Assembly (NCBI GenBank): GCA_965660675.1 | Contig: CBFIAU010000008.1 | Coordinates: 69,599-133,598, forward strand | Reading direction: 5' to 3' | From: UBA12202 sp002691725 | GTDB lineage: Bacteria; Pseudomonadota; Alphaproteobacteria; Puniceispirillales; UBA1172 | DNA: 64,000 bases | Shown: in pieces, positions 55,111-63,625 of the stretch | Layout of the letters: each line of letters starts with the position of its first letter | Position numbering within the stretch: the stretch's first letter is position 1 | Position numbers and translations under genes: made by a program | The notes under the pieces: model-generated | Databases searched by the model: none | Told to the model about the DNA's origin: nothing | What the model saw: the letters and a program-made list of their open reading frames with translations, nothing else

Positions 55111-55560
55111 TTAGCCACGGCCTCTGTATCCGGCGACACCTTGATCAGGTATCCAGACACCATCAGGAGCTGTTCCATGTTGCCAGAACACATCAATCGG
55201 CATGCCGCCACGCGGATACCAATAGCCGCCAATACGAAGCCAATGCGGTTCCATCAATTCCACGAGCCGCTTGCCAATACCAACCGTACAAGCTTCGTGA
55301 AAGGCCTGATGATTGCGAAAGCTATTGAGATATATTTTCAGCGACTTGGACTCGACCATCCACTTATTCGGAATATAGTCGATCACAAGATGAGCAAAAT
55401 CAGGCTGTGCCGTGACCGGGCAGAGTGAGGTAAACTCAGGCTGCGTAAACCTTGCCACAAACATCGTATCAGGATGCGGATTAGGCACACGGTCGAGAAC
55501 CGCTTCTTCTGGTGACTGAGGAAGTGACGAAGGCTTCCCTAAATGTGTAAGATTTTCCAT
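55111..55560 (-). CDS. queF: NADPH-dependent 7-cyano-7-deazaguanine reductase QueF
   Basis: QueF reduces preQ0 to preQ1 in queuosine synthesis. This is the short unimodular type of 149 residues. The nucleophile is Cys47 in EFTSLCPVT and the acid is Asp54 in QPDFAHL, with the substrate segment ESKSLKIYLNSFRNHQAFHE following. I start at ATG 55560, 7 nt after GAGGG. A 19-bp tandem duplication at 55557-55594 repeats the ribosome-binding site and start codon. No preQ1 riboswitch motif is evident upstream. Confidence 0.95.
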   Translation of the reverse strand: MENLTHLGKPSSLPQSPEEAVLDRVPNPHPDTMFVARFTQPEFTSLCPVTAQPDFAHLVIDYIPNKWMVESKSLKIYLNSFRNHQAFHEACTVGIGKRLVELMEPHWLRIGGYWYPRGGMPIDVFWQHGTAPDGVWIPDQGVAGYRGRG

Positions 55561-55594
55561 ATCAAAACCCTCTATCCATATCAAAACTCTCTAA
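55557..55594 (-). repeat. 19-bp tandem duplication of the queF ribosome-binding site and start
   Basis: Units at 55557-55575 and 55576-55594 match at 17 of 19 positions. On the minus strand each holds a GAG(A/G)G element followed by TTTTGATATGG. The upstream ATG (55579) opens a five-residue frame, MDRGF, whose TGA (55562-55564) ends one base before the queF ATG. Confidence 0.85.
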
Positions 55595-55640
55595 AGGTAT
55601 CCATTTGCGTGTTGGTTATATGTGCATGATATATGCATAA

Positions 55641-56189
55641 TTAATGTGAATGCTTATCCATATCCTTGATGTCTTTTGCCATGATAGCAATCTCAATTTC
55701 ACCAGCTTTTTCAAAGATCAGTGTGACGGGATACATAGTATCAGCGGCAATCGGCTGATTTAACTTCATAAACATAAAATGATACCCTCCCGGCTCAAGC
55801 ATGACCTTTTCGCCCGCTGGCAAGGGCAGGCCATCAGCTAATGGCCGCATCCGCATCACATCATTGACCATAGACATTTCATGTATCTCCACCTTGCCGG
55901 CGAATGCGGCGGCAATCCCGATCAGCCGGTCATCATGATCACCATGATTATGGATCATGACATAACCGCCTGTCACTGGCTTATTGCCAATAGTCGCGCT
56001 AATCCACGGATCATGCAACATCAGGTCACCGATCATAATCTCCTCCGCCTGTGCCAGAGATATGGGAATGAGACTTGCCAGCATGAGCATTAGCCCAGCT
56101 ATCGGGCCAGCCATCAGGCGCGGTATCATATTATGTTTTCTTGGCTCACTATGCAGCGGTTTTTGAGCTATGGAAAGCACCTGTTTCAT
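55641..56189 (-). CDS. PCu(A)C domain periplasmic copper chaperone
   Basis: PCuAC proteins carry Cu(I) in the periplasm, often to cytochrome c oxidase. A signal peptide is visible (hydrophobic run from about residue 26, cleavage probably after LAQA). The metal-binding pattern is present: HEMSMVNDVMRMRPL followed by YHFMFM. The 182 residues include about 45 before the mature domain, so the start may be the ATG at 56129 (MIPRLMAG). Its 5' end overlaps the glycerate kinase stop by 4 bp. Confidence 0.88.
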   Translation of the reverse strand: MKQVLSIAQKPLHSEPRKHNMIPRLMAGPIAGLMLMLASLIPISLAQAEEIMIGDLMLHDPWISATIGNKPVTGGYVMIHNHGDHDDRLIGIAAAFAGKVEIHEMSMVNDVMRMRPLADGLPLPAGEKVMLEPGGYHFMFMKLNQPIAADTMYPVTLIFEKAGEIEIAIMAKDIKDMDKHSH

Positions 56190-57559
56190 CCTGCCATAAT
56201 AACAACTAAATCCGCCAGATTAGTACCACTAGACCCCGGCCGAAACAAGCCTCCGCACCGATTAAGCAGGTTCCAGACATCATGCCGCAGTAACGCCGTT
56301 TGCGCCGCCAAAATATCTAGCTCCATCTGGCTGTCTAATATGGCGCCTGCCGCGTCGGTTGGGCCATCTCTGCCATCGGTTCCGGCGGCAAGAATGAGCC
56401 ATGGGATATCGGCATCCTGCATGGCAAGGGCAAAGGCAAGAGCAAGTTCTTGTGAACGGCCACCTAGCCCATGATCTGAGGGCAGGCTTACCACGGTTTC
56501 GCCGCCTGTAATGCCAATGACAGGCCGACCAGATGAGCCGCCAGATGAGCCACCAGATGAGGAAATAGATGATTTTATGAGCGTCGCCAAATGGCTAGCC
56601 ATATGACTAGCCTCCCCCGACAGACGCGGCAGTTCAATGATATCAGGCGGCAATGCTGTCGCCGTTTTCATATTGTTTGAGGTGATCAGCCCCGCATGAA
56701 CAACTTGTCTATTACTGGCTAGAATATGGCTTTTCACATGATCAAAAACAGCCTCATCAGGCGATAAAGGCGGTTGCAGTTTGCCGCCTTCCAGATGCGC
56801 GATAAAGGCCTCCATAAAAGGGTAATCCGCCAGACCTAATGTTTTAATTAAAGCCAGACTATCCGATAATGGAACAGGGTCACCTGCCATGATACCACTG
56901 CCGATAGACGCTAACTCATCATCTTCAACATCTGAAATAATAAACTGCGTGATCTGGGCAGGATGCGCCATCGCCGCCAGCCGCCCGCCTTTGATTTGCG
57001 ACACCAGACGCCTGATCGCGTTAATCTGATGAATATCGCCGCCACTCGCCAGCAGACGTTCATTGAGCAAAACTTTGTCAGCCAAGGTTAGAGGTGGGTT
57101 CGGGTTAACCATCAATGCAGATGCGCCGCCACTAAGCAAAACCAGCAAATGGTCATCTGCTGTTAATGACTGACATAATGCCGCCGCTTTAACTCCCGCC
57201 GCCAGACTCTGATGATCGGGGACAGGATGCGAAGATAAGATGACTGGCCATGGATGCTGATCAGACGCCGCCTCCGGATTAGTGCCAGCATCACTATCAG
57301 CATGTGCTGGCGCAATGATAAGCGCCCTATCCGGCGCAACTCGCACCCCTTCAGCATATGCCGCCTGCGCCATGCCAAGGGCGGCTTTACCCACCGCCAG
57401 AATGGCAGAAAAACTCTCCGGCCTGATATCTTGCCTGATGTCTTGCCCGGCCTCTTGATGACCTGCCGCCAAGGCTTTCCGCACAACCTGATCAGGCTGA
57501 CCAGCGGCTACCACCTGATCATAAAGATTGATCGCAATCTGACGCCACTCAGCAAGCAT
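56186..57559 (-). CDS. Glycerate 2-kinase, MOFRL family (GckA/TtuD type)
   Basis: The protein belongs to the DUF4147/MOFRL family: an N-terminal domain with AVGKAALGMAQAA and LLSGGASALM, and a C-terminal MOFRL domain with GGRSQELALAFAL and GTDGRDGPTDAAGAILD. Members phosphorylate glycerate to 2-phosphoglycerate; some were called hydroxypyruvate reductases. Length 457 is typical. A linker of SSSGGSSGGSSG-type residues and a QDIRQDIR stretch are encoded by 12-bp tandem repeats. It follows the CoA-lyase gene by 6 bp, so the two probably work together on C2/C3 carbon. Confidence 0.88.
   Translation of the reverse strand: MLAEWRQIAINLYDQVVAAGQPDQVVRKALAAGHQEAGQDIRQDIRPESFSAILAVGKAALGMAQAAYAEGVRVAPDRALIIAPAHADSDAGTNPEAASDQHPWPVILSSHPVPDHQSLAAGVKAAALCQSLTADDHLLVLLSGGASALMVNPNPPLTLADKVLLNERLLASGGDIHQINAIRRLVSQIKGGRLAAMAHPAQITQFIISDVEDDELASIGSGIMAGDPVPLSDSLALIKTLGLADYPFMEAFIAHLEGGKLQPPLSPDEAVFDHVKSHILASNRQVVHAGLITSNNMKTATALPPDIIELPRLSGEASHMASHLATLIKSSISSSGGSSGGSSGRPVIGITGGETVVSLPSDHGLGGRSQELALAFALAMQDADIPWLILAAGTDGRDGPTDAAGAILDSQMELDILAAQTALLRHDVWNLLNRCGGLFRPGSSGTNLADLVVIMAG
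56531..56566. repeat. 12-bp tandem repeat in the glycerate kinase gene
   Basis: Three 12-bp units (56531-56542, 56543-56554, 56555-56566) of the form AGATGAGCCGCC; the third is drifted at its end. They encode repeated GGSS on the minus strand, a linker before the MOFRL domain. Confidence 0.88.
57422..57457. repeat. Second 12-bp tandem repeat in the glycerate kinase gene
   Basis: CCTGATATCTTG (57422-57433) and CCTGATGTCTTG (57434-57445) differ at one base, with a diverged third unit to 57457. They encode QDIRQDIR near the N-terminus. Confidence 0.8.
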
Positions 57560-57565
57560 GGGCGG

Positions 57566-58525
57566 CTACCGCTGGTTCTGTTTTAGCAATTTTGCCATTG
57601 CCACAATGTTTTCAGCCATGCGCGTTGATGCGGCGTCTATCATCTGACCTTCATACATGACCGCGCCTGAACCTGCCGACTCTGATGCTTCCAGTGCCTT
57701 AATCATGGCTTCGGCCTTGGCAATATCCTCATCGCCAGGGGTAAATATTGCATTTGCCAAAGCAATTTGTGATGGGTGGATTGCCCATTTGCCAGCCATG
57801 CCAAGCGCGCGGGCGCGTTTTGCAACAACAGTATAGCCGTCAGGATCGTTGAAATCGCCATAAGCACTATCCATCGGGATAACGCCATTAGAATGACAAG
57901 CGGCGACCATCGCTGATAATTGATAATGCCATATGTCGCCGGGATAATCTGGAATAGCACCACCGATAGATATTGTCGGCGCCCGAATAGTGGCGGCATA
58001 ATCACCAGCACCAAAATGCAGAGCTTCGAGCCGATGCGCGCCGATATAGCGGTTATAGCCTGCGATTTCATTTATCGCCATGACGCCAGCCGCGCTTTCA
58101 ATCAAGCCTTCCATGGTGATGATACGGTCAAGCCCCATGGCACGGCAGGTCTGGGTGATGATGAGATCAGCTGCATATAGATCATCACGGCATCCCAATT
58201 TTGGAATAATAATTGTATCAATATAAGCCCCTGCCGCTTTGATCAGGGTCGTGATATCCTCGATCGTCCATGCGGTATCCAGCCCATTCACCCGCACAGA
58301 TACCGATTTACCTGCGCCGCGCCAATCATGCGACCTCAGGGCTTCAATGGCGAGCTTGCGCGCCTCAGCCTTGGCATTTGGGGCAACCGAGTCTTCTAAA
58401 TCAAGAAACACCGCATCGGCATTTGATTGCACCGCCTTGGCCATCATTTTTGCAGATGAGGCCGGGCTAGATAATAAACATCGGCGGAGCCGTGTACTCG
58501 GTTCAGGTATAGATAAATGAGACAT
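57566..58525 (-). CDS. HpcH/HpaI-CitE family CoA-ester lyase (malyl-CoA/citramalyl-CoA lyase type)
   Basis: This 319-residue TIM-barrel protein has the family signature FLDLEDSVAPNAK near residue 40, the metal ligand Glu in TMEGLIESAAGV and Asp in FGAGDYAATI. Members cleave or form CoA esters such as malyl-CoA, beta-methylmalyl-CoA or citramalyl-CoA. The exact substrate cannot be assigned. The adjacent glycerate kinase suggests glyoxylate or C2-unit assimilation; this is inference. Confidence 0.87.
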   Translation of the reverse strand: MSHLSIPEPSTRLRRCLLSSPASSAKMMAKAVQSNADAVFLDLEDSVAPNAKAEARKLAIEALRSHDWRGAGKSVSVRVNGLDTAWTIEDITTLIKAAGAYIDTIIIPKLGCRDDLYAADLIITQTCRAMGLDRIITMEGLIESAAGVMAINEIAGYNRYIGAHRLEALHFGAGDYAATIRAPTISIGGAIPDYPGDIWHYQLSAMVAACHSNGVIPMDSAYGDFNDPDGYTVVAKRARALGMAGKWAIHPSQIALANAIFTPGDEDIAKAEAMIKALEASESAGSGAVMYEGQMIDAASTRMAENIVAMAKLLKQNQR

Positions 58526-58604
58526 AAATTGATCCTGTCACAAGCGATAAATAAGTCCTCTATTATGACAGGATCAACGGCTTTGAGGCAAGGTCTAAAG
58601 GCGG

Positions 58605-59714
58605 CTACCAGCCTGTAATATTAATGATGCGTTGAGCTGTTGGAGCATGATCGGATAAAGATTGCACAGGCAGCTCATCGGCACGGAACGTCCCCCAAGA
58701 TGTCATTTCAGCATCATGGGCAACCGTGGGATTAACCGGATACTCATAATTTGTGCTGGTATAAATCTGCTGTGCTGTTGGCTCAGACAGCCATTCCAGA
58801 AACGCCACTGCCGTATCATATTTATCACTACTCGCCAGAATACCCGCGCCTGTAATATTGACATGCTGACCCCGATCACCAGCACCTTGATTAAGGAAAA
58901 CAATGCGTAAAGATTTTGCCCATTCTTGCTGTTCAGTCTTTTTCACATTGTACTTCATCAAGCCATAGTAATAGGTGTTCATCAGCGCAACATCGCAAAG
59001 CCCTGCATGAATGGCACTGGCCTGCGCTCTGTCATTGCCTTGGGGTTTTCGCGCCATATTTGCCACGAGCGCGGCCGCCCAGTCTTGCGCCGCCGCCTCA
59101 CCATTATGGGCAATCAGAGAGGCTAGCAACGCCCGGTTGTAAGGATGACTGCCTTTGCGCGTGCATACTCGCCCATGCCAGCGGTCATCAGCCAAGTCTT
59201 CAATGCGCTTCAGCTCATCAGGATTGACCCGTTCTGCCGAAATAACCGCTACCCGCGCCCGTGTTGATAGCCCAAACCAATGGGCGTCTGGGTCACGCCA
59301 TTTTGCCGGAATATTTTGCTTTAAGACAGGTGAGTCCACCGCCGCAAAAATACCCATCTCATCTAATTCAGCCAGACGCGAAATATCAACCGTCAGAACA
59401 ATATCCGCAGGGGTATTGTCGCCTTCTGCAGCTAGTCTCTGTGCCATGCCTTTTGACAGATGCAAGACCTTAAACTCTACCCCTGTTTCTTGAGTATAGG
59501 CATCGAGCAACGGCTGAATTAATTGCGGAGTTCTTGCCGAATAAATATTAAGCACGTCGGCCTGTGCCGCCTTAGCCGCTGGATTAAAACCCGTCAGGCC
59601 AAGGCCGAGGAATGTCAGCATAACCATAAAAAGACAGGAAAGCCGACTTAACAAACCATATTTATGCAGACCGCAGGGGCGATCATTAGCTTGCCTAAAC
59701 AGGACTGAAATCAT
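58605..59714 (-). CDS. Iron(III) ABC transporter substrate-binding protein (FbpA/FutA family)
   Basis: This periplasmic protein captures ferric iron. A signal peptide with a long charged n-region ends at about residue 51 (AAKAAQA). The mature protein starts DVLNIYSARTPQLIQPLLDAY. The iron-binding tyrosine pair appears as NTYYYGLMKYN. The 369-residue start is supported by GAGGAG 9 nt before the ATG. A near-consensus Fur box lies just upstream at 59734-59755. No permease or ATPase gene is adjacent, so it must work with components encoded elsewhere. Confidence 0.92.
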   Translation of the reverse strand: MISVLFRQANDRPCGLHKYGLLSRLSCLFMVMLTFLGLGLTGFNPAAKAAQADVLNIYSARTPQLIQPLLDAYTQETGVEFKVLHLSKGMAQRLAAEGDNTPADIVLTVDISRLAELDEMGIFAAVDSPVLKQNIPAKWRDPDAHWFGLSTRARVAVISAERVNPDELKRIEDLADDRWHGRVCTRKGSHPYNRALLASLIAHNGEAAAQDWAAALVANMARKPQGNDRAQASAIHAGLCDVALMNTYYYGLMKYNVKKTEQQEWAKSLRIVFLNQGAGDRGQHVNITGAGILASSDKYDTAVAFLEWLSEPTAQQIYTSTNYEYPVNPTVAHDAEMTSWGTFRADELPVQSLSDHAPTAQRIINITGW

Positions 59715-59733
59715 CTCTATCTGCTCCTCTTTT

Positions 59734-59755
59734 GATAATGAGAATGATTATCATT
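59734..59755 (-). promoter_or_regulatory. Fur-type iron box upstream of the iron-binding protein gene
   Basis: The 19-mer GATAATGAGAATGATTATC (59734-59752) closely matches the classic Fur consensus GATAATGATAATCATTATC and is palindromic in its outer six bases. An overlapping palindrome, AATGA-TTA-TCATT, spans 59743-59755. It lies about 20 nt before the start codon, placing it over the promoter or leader, so repression under iron sufficiency is expected. Confidence 0.85.
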
Positions 59756-59835
59756 ATTACTATTGGAACGGGAAAAACAACAAAAAAATATTTATAAACA
59801 TGAAAGCTATTTAATCTCATAGGTAAGGATAATGT

Positions 59836-60297
59836 TTAGAAGATAAAGCCTGGCTGAAAATCTTGGGGTGCCAGCTCAAAACTGTCAAAGATAAATCCGG
59901 GTGAAGTCACACATGTCACCAGAACAAAATCATCACGCGCTGAGGCGGTTTGCCAATGCCCGGCATTAACCGTCAGTTGCGGCACCTCACCTGCGGCAAG
60001 GTTCATGCCGATGGTCAATTGTTCAACTTCTGGCTTATCATCCTCATCCTGAAGTGGCGGCACACGCGAAAACGCCAGTGCCCCACCAGCAATCCAGGAC
60101 CAAACTTCATCCGCATCCGTCACTCTATGCCAATGTGAGGTTTCGCCCTTTTTGAGAAGAAAATAAATGGCTGTCATGGCGCCGCGCGTCTCACCATCAG
60201 GGCGACTGTTAAATGTCTCACGATACCAGCCGCCTTCGGGATGTGGCTGGAGCGCAAGGGCGGCAATGATGTCTTCTGCGGTCATATTCATGTTCAT
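59836..60297 (-). CDS. DUF985 cupin family protein
   Basis: This 153-residue protein matches the DUF985 cupins: residues 14-30 read LALQPHPEGGWYRETFN, followed by AIYFLLKKGETSHWHRV and DEVWSWIAGGAL, with the C-terminal VTCVTSPGFIFDSFEL. No biochemical role is well established for the family. Starts at 60297, 60291 and 60285 are all ATG. It lies alone between the Fur-box region and azlD. Confidence 0.88.
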   Translation of the reverse strand: MNMNMTAEDIIAALALQPHPEGGWYRETFNSRPDGETRGAMTAIYFLLKKGETSHWHRVTDADEVWSWIAGGALAFSRVPPLQDEDDKPEVEQLTIGMNLAAGEVPQLTVNAGHWQTASARDDFVLVTCVTSPGFIFDSFELAPQDFQPGFIF

Positions 60298-60381
60298 TCT
60301 CGTTACATTTCATAATAAATATGCCTTTGCAGACAGATACGGCAAGCCCCTTTGCGCTTAAAATGTGTAAAAACCCAAAAT

Positions 60382-60720
60382 TTAAGGCGAAATAATCAGG
60401 TCGAGGCAGAAAAATGTCAACGCCCCCGATGATACAGCAAGCAATGTGTTGCCGCGCCATAGCATTAACCCAATTGTGACGGCAAAAGCAGGCAGTCTGG
60501 CCATCAAGGATGAGCTGGCAACAAGACCGGATGGATGCACAACAACAAGCATCATGACACCGCATACCATGGCATAAGCCACCGCATTAATCCATTTCAT
60601 CAACAGGCTTTCCGGTGATATCCGATTAGCCAAAAGCACCCCAAGCACGCGCCAGATATCAGTGGCGATAAATGCCAGAATTATCAATAACCAGAGATAA
60701 GGGGAAGATGCATCTATCAT
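60382..60720 (-). CDS. azlD: AzlD-type small subunit of branched-chain amino acid exporter
   Basis: This 112-residue protein has four hydrophobic segments, the AzlD layout, and contains the conserved LANRISPESLLMKWINAVAYAM region. With the adjacent AzlC-like gene (4-bp overlap) it should form a two-component inner-membrane exporter of branched-chain amino acids or similar compounds. The substrate is not determined by sequence. Confidence 0.88.
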   Translation of the reverse strand: MIDASSPYLWLLIILAFIATDIWRVLGVLLANRISPESLLMKWINAVAYAMVCGVMMLVVVHPSGLVASSSLMARLPAFAVTIGLMLWRGNTLLAVSSGALTFFCLDLIISP

Positions 60721-61556
60721 GACTGATCACCCTTATTCTGATGGTCGGAACGATCTGATCTCGGCACGCGGTGCTGGCGTTTTTGGCGCACTCGCCTTGC
60801 CGTGATCAGACGCGGCAACATGATCAATGTACCGCCAGCCACACCAGCAAGCAGAATAGCCCATTCGCCAATGACAGGATAAAGCAATGGCGCCAACACG
60901 CCACCTGCGACACCAGCATAGCGAAATAACTGCACCCTGATCTTGGCCACCATCATGAGGATATATAGCGGCGTTGTGAATACAATCGCCTTGAGCAAAA
61001 GCGGCGGCACCAAATCAACCAGATAAAAGCCGAGCAACGTGCCGAGCATACCAATAGCAAATAACGGCAACGCAAAGGCGATAAAATAAATCACCATAGC
61101 ACGGTCAGCGACCTTACCGCGAACGACCGATAGCTGTATCCAGGTCGTAATCGCCAGAAAATGCATTAGGATGATCTGTTTTATGATAGCGGTGCCATGG
61201 CGGCGAAACCCAACCAGATCGACGGTTGAGACGACCATTAGCATCATCCGCATATTAGCCAGCGCCACCGCCATAAATATAACCGCCGCTGAGGCGCCTG
61301 CCAGATAGAGGCTGGCCAGCGCCACCTGCCCCGGCATGCCCCAGACCAGGGCGCTGGTGGCAAGGGCTTCTTTCAGCCCAAACCCGGCTTCACGAGCAAT
61401 GGCGGCAAATCCGACCATAGAAAAGAACAAGCCTAACCCCGGCACTTGGCAAAGATCGCGGAAAGCCAGATAGGCGACTTGCTTTGGCTCATCTAAAGGC
61501 GCAAAGCGAGCCTCTTGCGGAAGCGGTGATAGATGGTCGTGGTCTTGCCCCATCAA
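60717..61556 (-). CDS. azlC: AzlC-family branched-chain amino acid permease
   Basis: The 279-residue membrane protein has five or six helices and the family segment ATSALVWGMPGQVALASLYLAG at about residues 67-88 (cited in part). The N-terminal VGFAAIAREAGFGL and the NMRMMLM motif also fit. It overlaps azlD by 4 bp. The C-terminus is basic and polar, from about residue 250. Known relatives export leucine, isoleucine or valine. Confidence 0.9.
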   Translation of the reverse strand: MMGQDHDHLSPLPQEARFAPLDEPKQVAYLAFRDLCQVPGLGLFFSMVGFAAIAREAGFGLKEALATSALVWGMPGQVALASLYLAGASAAVIFMAVALANMRMMLMVVSTVDLVGFRRHGTAIIKQIILMHFLAITTWIQLSVVRGKVADRAMVIYFIAFALPLFAIGMLGTLLGFYLVDLVPPLLLKAIVFTTPLYILMMVAKIRVQLFRYAGVAGGVLAPLLYPVIGEWAILLAGVAGGTLIMLPRLITARRVRQKRQHRVPRSDRSDHQNKGDQS

Positions 61557-61713
61557 TTAGTCTTACTAGCATGTTTTTTCACGGTCAAGATTAGCAACAC
61601 GATAAGCAAGATTCTCAACCAAAATAGATCACAGGCTTGTCGAATGAGATGAAGCAGATTAATCTCTATCTTGAGGATATGATATAATCAATATAAAGGG
61701 AGTACCCAAGGTC
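61557..61713 (+). promoter_or_regulatory. Divergent gap between azlC and prpE, with probable prpE promoter
   Basis: A consensus -10 TATAAT is at 61683-61688. The best -35 18 nt upstream is only TTAATC-like, so an activator or alternate spacing may matter. A likely ribosome-binding AAGGGAG is 11 nt before the ATG, and CAAGG sits closer. No hairpin of note is seen. Confidence 0.45.
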
Positions 61714-63621
61714 ATGGCATCACAATATAAGGATATCTATAACCAGTGGAAACATGACCCAGAAGCGTTCTGGATGCGCGCGGCAGATCAGATCGACTGG
61801 TTCACCGCCCCCCAAACCTGTTTTAACGGGAACGGTAATTTATCTGGTCAGTGGTTTCCTGATGCGACCACCAATACCTGCTATAATACGGTTGACCGGC
61901 ATGTTCTGGCAGGCCGAGGTGATCAGGCGGCATTGATCTATGACAGCCCGATTACCGATCAAGCCTATCAGATCAGCTATGCCGAATTACTTGATGAAGT
62001 CGAAACCCTGGCGGCAGTGCTGGCCGGGCGCGGCATCAGCAAAGGCGACCGTGTCATTATCTATATGCCGATGGTGCCAGAGGCGGTTATAGCTATGCTT
62101 GCCGTAGCGCGGCTAGGGGCGATCCATTCGGTTGTGTTTGGCGGCTTTGCGCCGGCCGAACTTGCCATCCGCATTAATGACGCAACCCCCAAGGCAATGA
62201 TCACAGCCTCATGTGGGATTGAGCCTTCACGGGTCATTCCCTATAAGCCGTTGCTCGATCAGGCGATTGAAGACGCCACCCATAAGCCCGATTTGTGTTT
62301 GGTCTTACAGCGTCCGCAAGTCACCGCAACACTGATAGAAGGCCGCGATCTGGATTACAAGGAGGCGATGACAGAGGCGCGCGCCGCCGGATTAAAGCAA
62401 GACTGCGTGCCAGTGGCGGCGACCGACCCGCTCTATATTCTCTATACGTCTGGCACAACAGGTCAGCCGAAAGGCGTGGTGCGTGATAATGGCGGCCATA
62501 TGGTTGCGTTGATGTGGACGATGGATCATATCTATGGGGTTGAGCCAGGGGATGTGTTCTGGGCGGCCTCTGATGTGGGCTGGGTCGTTGGCCATAGCTA
62601 TATCTGTTATGCGCCGTTGCTGTTTGGATGCAGCAGCGTGATTTATGAAGGCAAGCCTGTTGGTACCCCCGATGCAGGCGCATTCTGGCGCGTTATCAGT
62701 AGCTATAATGTTAAGGTTTTATTCACCGCGCCAACAGCGTTTCGCGCTATTCGCAAAGTTGATCCCAAAGGCGAATTGATCAATGCCTATGACATGTCAG
62801 GCCTTAAAGCATTGTTTCTGGCAGGGGAGCGAACAGACCCTGATACGCTTCACTGGGCCGAAGACAAGCTGAACGTTCCTGTCATTGATCACTGGTGGCA
62901 AACCGAAACAGGCTGGACGATTGCTGGCAATACGCTGGGCTGTGGGTTGGTTGATGTGCCGGCAGGCTCATCAGGGCGGCCGATGCCGGGCTATGATGTG
63001 CAGGTGCTTGATGACGAGGGGCACCCCGTTGATGCTGGAACGCTGGGCAATATTGTTGTCAAACTGCCATTGCCGCCGTCATGCCTGCCGACGTTATGGG
63101 GCGCCGATGATCGATTTAAAGAGGCGTATCTGGATACCTTTCCGGGGTATTATATGACGTCAGATGCGGGCGTCATTGATGCTGATGGTAATGTTTTTAT
63201 CATGGCGCGTACCGATGATATTATTAATGTTGCTGGCCACCGGCTATCGACTGGCGGCATGGAAGAAGTGATCACCAGCCATGCCGATATCGCCGAATGT
63301 GCGGTAGTGGGCGCGGCCGATCAATTAAAAGGCCAGTTGCCTGTCGGCTTTTATGTGATTAATGACGGGGTTGATAAAACCTCAGAAGCGCTGGAAGCTG
63401 AGCTGATACAGCTCGTCCGCGGTCAGATTGGGGCGGTGGCGGCGTTCAAAACCGCGGTTGCGGTGAAACGTCTGCCCAAAACGCGATCTGGCAAAGTTCT
63501 GCGCGGGACGATGCAAAAGATTATTGATGGCGAGCCGTATAATATGCCAGCGACGATTGATGACCCGGCGATACTGGATGAGATTACCGAAGCGCTGAAC
63601 GCACGCGGCTTGGTGAAGTAG
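61714..63621 (+). CDS. prpE: Propionyl-CoA synthetase (propionate-CoA ligase)
   Basis: PrpE activates propionate (and acetate less well) to the CoA ester through an adenylate. The 635-residue ANL enzyme has the P-loop YTSGTTGQPKGVV near residue 245, WWQTETGW near 395 and the adenylating lysine in TRSGKVLRG near the C-terminus. The N-terminal WFTAPQTCFN region is typical of PrpE in contrast to Acs. No prpB/C/D gene is adjacent; the nearby CoA-lyase and glycerate kinase may relate to C2/C3 metabolism, but that is inference. Confidence 0.92.
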   Translation: MASQYKDIYNQWKHDPEAFWMRAADQIDWFTAPQTCFNGNGNLSGQWFPDATTNTCYNTVDRHVLAGRGDQAALIYDSPITDQAYQISYAELLDEVETLAAVLAGRGISKGDRVIIYMPMVPEAVIAMLAVARLGAIHSVVFGGFAPAELAIRINDATPKAMITASCGIEPSRVIPYKPLLDQAIEDATHKPDLCLVLQRPQVTATLIEGRDLDYKEAMTEARAAGLKQDCVPVAATDPLYILYTSGTTGQPKGVVRDNGGHMVALMWTMDHIYGVEPGDVFWAASDVGWVVGHSYICYAPLLFGCSSVIYEGKPVGTPDAGAFWRVISSYNVKVLFTAPTAFRAIRKVDPKGELINAYDMSGLKALFLAGERTDPDTLHWAEDKLNVPVIDHWWQTETGWTIAGNTLGCGLVDVPAGSSGRPMPGYDVQVLDDEGHPVDAGTLGNIVVKLPLPPSCLPTLWGADDRFKEAYLDTFPGYYMTSDAGVIDADGNVFIMARTDDIINVAGHRLSTGGMEEVITSHADIAECAVVGAADQLKGQLPVGFYVINDGVDKTSEALEAELIQLVRGQIGAVAAFKTAVAVKRLPKTRSGKVLRGTMQKIIDGEPYNMPATIDDPAILDEITEALNARGLVK

Positions 63622-63625
63622 GTTT

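Noticed and set aside
55561..55640. preQ1 riboswitch before queF
   Set aside because: The gap is short and dominated by the 19-bp duplication; no preQ1-type pseudoknot pattern or A-rich tail was seen.
60298..60381. Regulatory site between azlD and the DUF985 gene
   Set aside because: No palindrome, promoter pair or terminator could be supported.
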